Assembly (NCBI GenBank): GCA_029204045.2
Contig: CM055074.1
Location: 13,810,664-13,874,663 of the forward strand
Direction of reading: 5' to 3'
Length of the DNA: 64,000 nt
Source of the DNA: Tillandsia leiboldiana
Taxonomy: Eukaryota; Streptophyta; Magnoliopsida; Poales; Bromeliaceae
The position numbers were made by a program, and so were the translations under genes. Numbering within the stretch: position 1 is the first letter of the stretch; each line of letters opens with the position of its first letter. Shown here piece after piece: positions 44,729 through 55,130 of this stretch. The notes below the pieces were generated by a model, which saw only the letters and a list, made by a program, of their open reading frames with translations, ran no database searches and had not been told where the DNA came from.

Positions 44729-44804
44729 CACACTTGGGGCAGGACGACGCATGGGTAGGTCTTCGAGATGGGACTCTCCCAGAAATAGGCAGGCCAGGAC
44801 ACAC
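44729..44804 (+). other. Tat-like internal remnant
   Basis: Begins with the CACAC duplication and continues the sequence interrupted at 32317, up to the next LTR insertion. No recognisable coding. Confidence 0.6.
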
Positions 44805-47800
44805 TGTGATGACCCGGATCTCCACAGAGCTTTTGTAGTGTGTCTGGCAACTTATGGAGGCTCTTTGCATGTGTTGGAAGTGTTTGTGCGCCAACTGGGC
44901 ATAAATGGTGGACTCAGGGCTTAAAATGGATCACACGAGTAATCGGAGGCCCCGTCGAATGTTTAGAAGTGGTTTCGCGCGAATCGGACATCAGAATTGG
45001 ACTCAGCGCGAAAATTGGGTTAAGAACACTTATCTGGATGCCTTCGACAAATTTTGGAAATGGAATTTGGCAAAACGGACAGCGGATTTGGATTCAGCGC
45101 GCGAAAACGGTGAAAATGGACAATTTACTTGCATTTTTCGGAGCCCGGATGCCAAAACACGATTTTCGAGGCAAGGTTACTGTTCCGGCGGCCGGGGGCT
45201 GCGCCGGCAGCGGCGGAGCGCAGCGGCGCAGGCGCGGGCAGGCGGCGGAACAGGCGCGGGTATGCGAGCGGGCGCGGGCAGGCGTGCGGGCAGGCGCGCG
45301 CGGTGCAGCGGGGCGTGTGCCACGTGGCGTTTTCCTATTGGTGCAGGCTGGACACGTGGCATTGTTTGATTGGCTGGTGCACGGGCGCGGTCCACAGAAC
45401 AGGGAGGCAGGTACCTCGGGCTGCGTGCGCAGCGGTGTCGGCGGTAGCGCGGGTGCGCGCACGTGGGTGCGCCGACCGAGGCGCCGACGCGGGCGGGAGC
45501 TGCGCGGGTTGCGGCCACGCGTCGGCAGCTGGTTGGGCGCGGTGGCTGTTTGCTGTTCGGGGCCACGTGTCGCAACCTGGTTGATTCGGGCGCAGATGGA
45601 ATGGGGTACGTTTTGGTGGTACTGTTGCGCTCGAAAGATTCGGGCGCCCGAAAGTGGGGACTTGGATGGAATTATTTGAAATGTTAAGTTGAGGTTATAT
45701 AAACCCCCCTTTGGCTGCGTTTTTGGGCCCTTTCCCGAGCTCCCCTGCGACAGAGCCTTTAAGTACTATTGTTCCTCTTCTTGTGCTCTATCTTGTGAGG
45801 GATTTACAGAATTTTTGGAGGCCTCGACATCCACGCTTTCTGCGACGCGGCGCACTGCGACGTTTCTTGAATTTTTGCTTCCACCGTCACTTTTCGGTCC
45901 GCGAGGCACTCTGGATTACTCCGATAGTATTTTGAGCCGATTTTTGCAGCACCGCGTTCACGAGAGGTATGTCTTCGATTTCCGTACTGATCTCTTCACC
46001 TCATTTTGGATTCTTGGCACGGTTCCTGAGGTGTTTTGTAACCTCTTTTACTGCTGTGAGATTGTGGGCAGCGGTGGAGTATTCTTGGGATTTCTCGTTC
46101 TACGAGCATCGGAATGAGGTGTTTAAGGACTCGATTGATATCTACGCTTCGAGAGGAACGCACCTGTATTTTTATCGGAATTTTTGGAGGACTCTTCGAA
46201 GGTGATATTTATGCTTCATTCGGACTGGTTTCCTACAGATTTCTGTTTGTGATAATTCGGCATACCCGTGTTGTTGTATTGATATCTTGGCCTACAGGTG
46301 TCGGAACGGGACGTATAAATACTCGATTTGTATCTACTCGTCGCGAGGATTGCAACCGTGATTTTTCTGGGATTTTTGGAGGACTTTAAATAGGTGAGAA
46401 TCCCCCCTCTTCTCTACTGGTTTGGAAAACATCGTGTGCTGTTTTGTGTGTTTGGGGTTGTGATTGTTGTGTTGTTTGTTGGAACAGTGGACTTGATTGT
46501 GTACTGAGAGTGCAGTTTCAGTGGGTTTTGGATAGCGTGTGACTGCGCACTTCACCGATTTCGCCTTTGCCTGCGGAAAACGTTTCAGGTGGGTTGCCTT
46601 GTCCCCAGAACCGATGGACGGTTCTTTGGTTCTATATGTTAGAATGCATGCATGTGAGTACCCATACATGGTTGAAGGGTAAGCTTAGGAATGATAATTG
46701 AATCAGGGAATTACAAAATATTTATTCATGTTATGACGTTGGGAACTAGCAAGTTTGGATATTCAAGTTGACGGTTGAGGAAAGCTTACCTTCTCGGATT
46801 ATTACTCTTTTGATTGCTAGCATGCATGATTTAAGATACAACTAAACAAATTGAGATGTAAGCATGGAAATGGCCTTGATTATGTGATTGATGCTTACTA
46901 GACTAATGTACATGCTTCTAGTGGATTGAGATCTAGCATACTGTAGATGACTATGTTCATTTCATACTAGATGATATAGAGATCATGCTTAATTAATCAT
47001 TGGCCTATTTATGTGGGATTGACATTTATAGTAGCGATTTATTAGCATGCCATGTTAGCACATAGTCTTTCATGAGGATTGATCATTCGAGGGGACAGGA
47101 TGTTACAACTATGTGCGGGGATTACTCTGAGGAGTTATTGTGGATTATAGATCATGCATTATGAACAGGTGTAGTTCATTAGTGATTTTGGCATGTTGTT
47201 TATATCTTGTAGAGCTACCATTTGACATGTTCTTACTTCTATCTTTCCTGAGAACAATTTCATGCTGTATGGACATCTAGATAGGCCATCTTTTACTGCT
47301 ACACTATCATGTTGGAATCTGACTTAGGAGAAATCATGTTTGTTCTTTCTCCATTTCTTCTAGATTCATGTTGCTCGGGTTCGAGCAGGGGTTTGGGATA
47401 GTATAGTCGGGACTGTGTGTCTAGGACAGGTTGGATTAGATTGTGGACTTGTGGGGTTTTGCGGCGACCGCGGATATTGGGCGGTTGACCGGATATGTAC
47501 TTGTGCATCAGATTGGGTATCAGACTTCCTCTAGTGGATAGAGTTTTCCACTTATTGTTTACTATTGTTTCAGTTTGGGGATCGGGTTTCCCTTTAGTGG
47601 GTGAGTTTTTCTACTTTGATCGGAGTCGTGATCCAGTCCTGCTATATGGTGATACTTGTTACAGTGATACTTGTTACAGTGATACTTTACTCGTGTGGGT
47701 CGCTCCCCTCGAGTGCCACTCCGGAGGTAGGCCATTGACCGAGCCATGTGTGCCGGTCTGATACTTATTTTGGGATGCGAGCCATGTGTGCCGATCCCGC

Positions 47801-48829
47801 GGTTTCGAGCCATGTGTGCAGATTTCGCTACTGAGTTCTTGAGATACTGAGTTCGTGAGATTGATGACAGAGCAGGCAGTACCGGGTTTTATACCGGTTC
47901 ATTTGATTGGGTTTATTCAGGCAGGTACTCTTATTGTTGCACTCATGCCTGGGGGCGGAGTGGAGTCTAGTAGCTGTGTTTAGACCAGTGCTAGTGTTGT
48001 TGGGAACCGTTTGGGGTTAACGGTGGTCCCGAGGTCGTTGTGAGTTTTTCGACTGTTATGGGAGAGATTGAGGATCTTAAGTCTATCCGTTCTGAGAGAG
48101 AGCGTGGATTTTGACTATAGCCTGCATGTGCCACTATTCGATAGCGAGTTAGTCCGTATGGACACCCTATGTAATTCCTGCCCGGCAACGGGAGGTGGTT
48201 GTAGGTGGGCGCAGGCTTGACTGGACCAGATATGGCAGTCAGCTCGATTGGGTCGATTGTGCACTTCATGTGCGAGTGGTTGCATACCTTTCATTTGTTT
48301 TCCCCTTTTTAGCATGTAGATAGAGGCTTGGTAGCTGTTGAGTACCTCCAGCTTTCTTGTTCAGCTTTACTGCATTATTAACTTATGCCTCTAGTAGACT
48401 TCGTGGGCAGATCGTCGGACTTGGCGGTGGTACCCACTAAGAACTCCATTTTGGTGTAGTTCTCACACCCATTGGGGTTCCCCCCCCCCCCCCCCCCCCC
48501 TCTTCTTTCTTTTCTCTCCTTTGTTTTGCAGAGTCTTAGCGGGTGTTGCTGATTCTACGGTTGTTGTTCGAGGCGAGGGAGTCGCGAGCTAGATCCCTAC
48601 CTATCTTTGGAGAGTAGCTGTACCCCTTTTCAGTAGAGATCTATAGTACAGTCAGTAGATTAGTTATTTTATTTTCTCTTTTGAGAGACTGATGTATTGT
48701 GAGGATCTGACTTGTACTGAGAGCCTGTACACTGATGTATTATTTATTTTAGGATTACCTCCCTGTTGAGTTCTGAGTTTTTGTATTTGAGGATATTGTA
48801 TGATTATCATTTATGGGAGATGGACTTTG
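44805..48829 (+). repeat. Tekay-type gypsy LTR (LTR6), 3' end missing
   Basis: Starts TGTGATGACCCGGATC, like the Gy4 and Gy9 LTRs. It holds TCAGCGCGCGAAAACG, a GC-rich block (45180-45560) with several CACGTG boxes (45321, 45353, 45460, 45564), TATATAAA at 45696-45703 and a long leader with a C21 run at 48480-48500. The last about 200 bp are missing because another LTR begins at 48830; the expected ending resembles 50405-50660 in inverse. At more than 4 kb it is the longest LTR here. No gene lies in it. Confidence 0.8.
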
Positions 48830-50404
48830 TGTGAGGACCCAAAATTCCCACATATGGATTACAGTTGGTTCGACAGCTTCTGGAAGCCTGTTGTTGAGTG
48901 TTGGAGGCTTTGCGCGCAAATCGGACTTCAAAACCGGACTCAGCGCGAAATATGGATCGAGTTGGTGTGTTCGGATGCCCCCGTAAATTTATAAAGGTGG
49001 TTTCGCGCAAAATGGACACCGTATTTGGATTCGACGCGGAAAAACGATCAAAACGGCTATTTGGTTGCTTTATTTGGAGTTTTGGAGGTCAGAATCGGAC
49101 TCAGCACGCGAAAATAGCAAAAAGGGGCATTTTTTTGGAGCTTATTGGACCAATTCCTGGCGGCCGGTCCACGGAGGTGAGCGTGCACCAGGCACAGTGG
49201 CGGTGCGGGCCAAGACGTGTCACCGCAGGAGAGGCGGGCGCGGGCCACGTGGCGCGCCTGCGTTGGGCAGAGCGCGCCCACGTGCGCCGCGCAGCGCTGC
49301 GCGTCCCCGCGCAGGGGACACGCGGCGCCACGCCAATGGCGGGCGTCGCGTGTGGCGTGGCCGCATCCGGGCCATCCGCCCGAAGGCGGGGCGCCCGGAT
49401 GGGCGCCACGTGCCCCTGGCACGCGGCGGGCTGGGCCGGGGTTTGGGCCTAGCCCAGCACTGTGCTACGCACAGTGAACCCCTTGGGGGTTTTTCTCTTC
49501 TTCAGCTTTTTCTTCTTCTTTTTTTTGAGCTTCCTCCTCCTCCTTCTCCCTCTTTTGGTGCTTCCCACCTTGGAGACTTATACAGGGGATTCTTATGCAA
49601 CTCTCCTTCATTTTCATCAGCAAAGAGATGGACAAAAGGGGCTTCATCACCATCATCTTCTCCTTGAGGCAAGCATCCCCATTGTTACTGTTGGTGGACC
49701 TTCCCGTCACGTTTCAGTGCGAAAATTTCCCAGGGCTCATTTCTTGGAATTATGAGCTCATTTTTGGTTCTACATTCTCTCAAGAGGTAAGGCTACAATT
49801 TTCGTATTCAACTCTTCCCTCAGATCTCATTATTTTATAGAGTTTTAAGGCCATCTTTGGGACCCTTCATTTCAGTCTGGAATCCTGAATAGTCCTCAGT
49901 GTTTTGGCCTTTCTGGGCAGTAGGATGGGAATATTTGGATGATGTTTGCGGGGAAATTTCCAAGACTCGAAGATCTACAATATTGGTATGTATCATTTTC
50001 CCCAGATCTGAGTTTTTATTAGGGTTTGTGCATGATCTTTGGAGCACCTTGCTGCAGTCATGTACAGATGGAACTTGGTGGATAGTTCAAAGTGTTTATG
50101 GGTTTTCTCCTTCATCCGAGCATGGAATTTGGAGTTATTTAGCTCAATTTGTATCTACTCTCAACAAGGAATCCAATGGTACATCTATTGCAGGATTTGG
50201 AGCACGTTTGATTAGGTGACTTTAATGATCTTTTTAAGTGCGATTATATGGTTTACTGCAGTCCCTGTTTTAGTTTTGATTTGAGCAAGGCACCTTGGAA
50301 TGCAGATAACTTTGTGGATATAAGGTATTTTTCAGAAATTCAAGTTGGTACTTCTTCTTAACTTCAAGGTGAGCAAATTCTATTTTATGAGCTGTGGATG
50401 AATC
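48830..50404 (+). repeat. Tekay-type gypsy LTR (LTR7), 5' part
   Basis: Starts TGTGAGGACCCAAAATTCCC and repeats the opening layout of LTR6 (GACTCAGCGCGAAATATGG, then TCAAAACGG). CACGTG boxes lie at 49246, 49279 and 49407. It is cut at 50404 by a minus-strand LTR fragment. Open frames in its GC-rich part have no domains. Confidence 0.72.
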
Positions 50405-50660
50405 TGTCACGCCCCGGGGTCGAAACTGCGACCCGGCTCGCCAACAGATCCGCCACCTATGCCAAACCCGCATAGGCGAAGCGTCCTACCTGCAAGAGAA
50501 GTACTACAGCTAAACAGATATCAGAGCTAAAATAAAAAGTCTGCTGTATAACTAAATCAATCACTGTACAACTGGAAATAATACAACAATGTCCGTCTCC
50601 CAAAAAGATAATCATACAATATCCTCACTATACAAACTCAGAACTCAACCGGGAGGTATC
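50405..50660 (-). repeat. Fragment of a minus-strand gypsy LTR (LTR11)
   Basis: Starts TGTCACGCCCCGGGGTCG. Its reverse complement matches the end of LTR6 (GAGTTCTGAG, GAGGATATTGTATGATTATC). It is cut after 256 bp by the Gy3 LTR. Confidence 0.75.
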
Positions 50661-53644
50661 TGTCACGCCCCGGGGGTTTTGTTTTAGCGGAAACGAATCA
50701 TAAGAGTTGAATATTTGACGTGTAAAAGTTTTGTTTTAAAAAAAGAACCCCTCTTCCCCGGCACGTGCCCAGACCCGCCGCATATACAGGATCACTCTAC
50801 AAACGGACAGAGTCTCCCCTGTATATGCACGGCGTCGCGGTTTGTACAATGTTCAATAATGAGGAAACATTCAATCACAACAATCCACTTCATACAACCA
50901 TTCACAATATACTGAATTTACTCACGGCCGATTAGTTTGAAAGGATAAAACCCACGGTTGTTGAAACGGCGCCCACCCGGCACCCATGTTTTGAAAACCG
51001 TTTTTGAAAGCAACATAAACTCAGGGTTTTGAAAACAGTGCCCACACGACACTTAGGTTTTGAAATCCATTTTCGCAATCCGTTCCTTTGTTTGCTATTT
51101 TATTTTCCAAAGCGGCCCACAGAAATATTAAGAGGAAAAGACAATCCAATTGTCACCGTACCAACATCCACACCGACCCCACGAGGGTATCGAGAACCAT
51201 CCACAGTCTACAAATAATAAATGGAATGCGAAAGTAAAGAGTAAAATACTGTTCCGATCTCCTGAGACCCAACACCTCTAGCCGTGGCCTCACCGTCGCC
51301 TAACTCTCTCCCCTGTAGGACCCTGTCGCAAAGTGGGAAGTCAGCGACTAAACAAAAATGATAATAATAATGCAGGTAAAGAAAACGTCCAACCGTAGTC
51401 TATCCGGAGCAACCACCCCTCCCCCCGCAAGGGAAAAGTAGAATCAAACACCTGTAAACCTGCAATACCCGATCCCGTCGGACAACTAAACCGACGAATC
51501 GCACCGCGCCCAAGTCGGACAACTAAACCGAATGGGTCGCACCGCTCCCACGTCGGACAACTAAACCGACGGGTCGCACCGCTCACACCTTGGCGCATAC
51601 ATGCCCCACAACTAAAGAGGCCCCACGCCGTCCTGTGGGTATACACGGGTCATGGACCACTTTTCCGGAAAAGCACACCCTTTGCGGTGGCCAAACCGCG
51701 GGTGCGCGTGTTGCAGCCGAGCATAGTAACCGTGAACCATATATATATATATCCATGTATGCAAATATATCCATGCATGCGAACTATGTGAAGCAATATA
51801 TATATATATATCTATGCATGAGAACCATATGAAATAATGTACAATCCAAGTATAAGAACCGTAGAACCGTAAACAATTACTTGATGCCTTGCTATAACAT
51901 TTAATCCAAGTACGAGATCCGATATATATCTATGCATGAGAACCATATGAAATAATGCATAATCCAAGTGTAAGAACCATAGAACCGTAAACAATTACTT
52001 GATGCCTTTCTACAACATTTAATCCAAGTACGAGATTCATAGCAGTTTAAAAATCAGCACCATTAAACACATAATGTCTAACACCCATCAGTATTTAACT
52101 CAAGTACAACACATGATTGACCCCGTCCAAAAAGGTAGAATTAATTGCTAAGACCTTAGGGATAACACCCACCTCTACGAGCGATGAACAAAGCGCTACT
52201 CCCCCGTGTCCTGGTGCGCTCCCCGAAACTACAAAGTCCCCCGGGAAAACGTCAGTACTCACCAAACATAAAACCAGGAGAAAAGAAAGGTTGTCCGGAT
52301 CCCGTCGCGGAACGGGGCTCTCGGGTCCGACGGCGGTGGCGGTGACCGAGTTGGAACCCGTGGCGGCGGTGACCCCGCGCTGCCGCGCTGGCCGCACGCG
52401 TATCGGAGCCCCGTGCGGTGTGAGACCCGCACGGTTCCCCGACTGCGGCGGCCCCGCTCGGTGCCTGGTCCCGCGCGGGTGCCCAGTCCGCACGCACGGG
52501 CGGCCCCGCGCGGCGCCCAGGCCCCGCGCGGGCGCCCAGCCCGCACGCACGGGCGGCCCCGCGCGGCACCCAGGCCCCGCGCGGGTGCCCAGTCCGCACG
52601 CACGGGCGGCCCCGCGCGGCGCCCAGGCCCCGCGCGGGCGCCCAGCCCGCACGCACGGGCGGCCCCGCGCGGCACCCAGGCCCCGCGCGGGTGCCCAGCC
52701 CGCACGCACGGGCGGCCCCGCGCGTCGCCCAGGCCCCGCGCGGGTGCCCAGCCCGCACGCACGGGCGGCCCCGCGCGGCGCCCAGGCCCCGCGCGGGCGC
52801 CCAGCCCGCACGCACGGGCGGCCCTGCGCGGCACCCAAGCCCCGCGCGGGTGCCCTGCCCGCACGCACGGGCGGCCCCGCGTGGCGCCCAGGCCCCGCGC
52901 GGGTGCCCAACCCGCACGCCCAGGCGACCCAGCCCTGCGCGCATCCGGCGCCTCGCGACGGCGGTGGCGTGGCTGACCGGATCATCCCGCCTTCCCCCGT
53001 GCGATGGTCCGAAGGAAACCCTAGAAAAATAAATAAAAACTCACCGAAACTTCGTGCTTCCGATTCGCCGATGAAGAGGGAGGAAGAGGAGAGTATCGTC
53101 CCACGCTCGCTTGCCGGATTTCGTGGGGGAAAACAATGGTCCCTTCCTTCTCCTCGTCGCGCTCCACGGTTCTTCACTCCGTCTTGCAAGAAAGCCGAGG
53201 TTCGGAAACAAAAGGGTTTTCTCGCTCGCACTAAAAAGGGGAACCGTCGTACGGGATAAGGAGAGTGGAAAATAATCTAAGTCATCCTACACGAAACTAA
53301 AACCGTCGGTCAAAGCGGAGCGGGGGAAAGAAAAAGAAACCCAAATCCCCAATTAAAAGAAATCGAACCCGGGTTAGATTTACCTCGAAAGGCGTGCTAA
53401 ACGCTCGAACAGCTAACAAACTTGGGAAATTTATTCCTGGAGATTCTGGGGTCGGAAATCAGATCCGATCGCGCCGCCGAAATCCATTTCGCGAGCTTTA
53501 TTGTCTAAAAATACCCGCGAGCCCCGACAGTCTGCCCAGAGATAAAGAAAAAAATAATTCACCCCCGGACCCCTTAGTCGAAAAGCGGATTAACAAGAAT
53601 TTAAAAGAAGGTCTAGAAAGACAAATAAAGCCGCGGTTATTACA
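50661..53644 (-). repeat. Gy3 3' LTR
   Basis: 2984 bp, TGTCACGCCCCGGGGG to GCGGTTATTACA. On the minus strand it starts TGTAATAACC after the tract AGAGGTGAGTGG. Blocks such as GCACGTGCCCAGACCCGCC and GGTGGCCAAACCGC resemble the Gy1/Gy2 LTRs. It holds a duplicated ATATAT-rich block (51770-52030) and the 53-bp minisatellite. Confidence 0.88.
52460..52935. repeat. 53-bp GC-rich minisatellite in Gy3 LTR
   Basis: About nine tandem units. The marker CACGCACGGG recurs at 52491, 52544, 52597, 52650, 52703, 52756, 52809 and 52862, an exact 53-bp spacing. Open frames of up to 380 codons on both strands result from this array and are not supported as genes. Confidence 0.93.
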
Positions 53645-53680
53645 CCACTCACCTCTAAAAACGAGTTTCATCCTCGAAAC

Positions 53681-53900
53681 TCAAACCCGAGTGGTGGTGA
53701 AGAGGTCGGGGTAGCACTCCCTCATCTTAGATTTCAGCTCCCATGTTGCTTCTCGTTCTTCCTGGTTGCTCCAGAGCACCTTCACGTAGGGGATGACTCG
53801 GTTCCGCAGTGCTTTGTTTTCTCTTGCTAGGATACGCACGGGGGTTTCCTCGAAGCTTAGATCCTCCTTGAGCTCGAAAGTGGAGACGTCCAACACGTGG
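53681..53900 (-). pseudogene. Gy3 pol C-terminal fragment, truncated by gap
   Basis: Encodes EDLSFEETPVRILARENKAL, then YVKVLWSNQEEREATWELKS and MRECYPDLF, the same chromodomain-like tail as in Gy1 and Gy2. It has no stop up to the gap at 53901. The rest of pol is not seen anywhere right of the gap. Confidence 0.9.
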
Positions 53901-54000
53901 NNNNNNNNNNNNNNNNNNNNNNNNNNNNNNNNNNNNNNNNNNNNNNNNNNNNNNNNNNNNNNNNNNNNNNNNNNNNNNNNNNNNNNNNNNNNNNNNNNNN
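53901..54000. other. Assembly gap (100 N)
   Basis: Exactly 100 N, the usual placeholder for a gap of unknown length. It separates Gy3 pol from a partial Gy4 LTR. Compared with 59721-62929 about 2.1 kb of the Gy4 3' LTR is missing here. Confidence 0.97.
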
Positions 54001-55092
54001 GAAAGTTCCACAGCAAAAAAGGGGGGTCAAGAGGCCTCGGGAAACGTGCCAAAAAGTACGAAATGGAGCAAAAGTGATCAACAGGAGAATCGAAGTCTTA
54101 CCTCTTAGGAACGCGCTGTCGCAAAAAATCGTCAAAAATTCCTCCTGGTTAGCCCACAGGGAATTTCGACGGAACTGCGACGGGAAAAGGGCCGAAAAGA
54201 AAACCGTCGCAGTGCGCCGCGTCGCAGATAACTCACTAACTGTAACTCCAAAAATTCTGAGATTGGCGGAGAGAGAGAAGAGAGAGAGAGGAAGAAATTT
54301 TGTAGAGGGCACTTTCTCTGGTTCTCTCTCTAAGGGCTCGAAAACCGAGGTGCAAAGAGAGGGGTGGGGGGCCCTATTTATAATGGGCTGAGGCTCCACA
54401 CAGGATCGGATCCGAACAGGAAACACCGAACGGGCCAACCAAAACGCGCCACGTGTCCACAAAACAGGGAACAGCCTGTGCCAGGGCCACTCAGAAGACG
54501 CCACGTGTCCACGTGGAGCACGGGCCCAGTCCCCGCGCCGGGGTCTTCCGGAAGATGTCGGCCAATCCGGTTGTGCCACGTGTCACCCTCCCACGCGCTT
54601 CTAGAAGCCGGCGAACCAATGGGGAAGCGCCACGTGGAAAGGGGGTATTCGGTGCTCCCGGTGCACGCCAGGCCCATGGACCGCGCACCAGGGGCCGCGC
54701 GCCTCCGCGCTCTGCCGCTGTGCCGCCGCTGCGCCGCTGCCCGCCGCCGTGCGCCGCCGCCCGCCGCCGCTCGCCGCTCGCCGCCGGCGGCCGGAACAGT
54801 AATTCCGGCCGGCGGTACTGTTCCGGTGAACAGTACCAAGTGCCGAAAAAATAAAGCGAATATACCATTTCGATCGTTTTCCGCGTGCTGAGTCCAAATC
54901 CGACGTCCATTTTGCCAAATTCCCATCCGAAATTTTGCCGAAAGCTCCCGGAAAATTCCATTTGCTCCGATTTTCGCGCAGAGTCTATATTAAATATCCA
55001 ATTTCGATTCTACAAGCTCTGCTTCACCGGATAAGCTCCCTACAGTCACTGTTTAATGTTGCACAGTTCCTGCGGGAGTCCGGATCATCACA
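54001..55092 (-). repeat. Gy4 3' LTR, partial
   Basis: Matches 61824-62929 closely. On the minus strand it starts TGTGATGATCCGGACTCC at 55092, next to the purine tract TTTTTAGTGGGGGAGGA (55093-55109). Confidence 0.93.
54374..54636 (-). promoter_or_regulatory. Gy4 LTR promoter: TATA box with five G-boxes upstream
   Basis: TATAAATAG on the minus strand at 54374-54382. Upstream on that strand CACGTG occurs at 54450, 54502, 54510, 54577 and 54631, with CCAAT-type motifs near 54562 and 54615. The 5' LTR has the same set (TATA at 62199-62207, G-boxes from 62276 to about 62462). G-boxes are known targets of plant bZIP and bHLH factors; binding here is inferred. Confidence 0.65.
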
Positions 55093-55130
55093 TCCTCCCC
55101 CACTAAAAAGAGTTTCGTCCTCGAACGAGA

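Noticed and set aside
45720..46205. Possible host exon set around 45711-46389 (frames of 74-142 codons)
   Set aside because: The region lies inside LTR6 downstream of its TATA box and matches the leader layout of the other long LTRs; no domain and no conserved splice-framed continuation.
52117..53259. A 380-codon open frame on plus, mirrored by a 378-codon frame on minus
   Set aside because: Produced by the 53-bp minisatellite in the Gy3 LTR; both strands are open equally and no conserved domain is visible.
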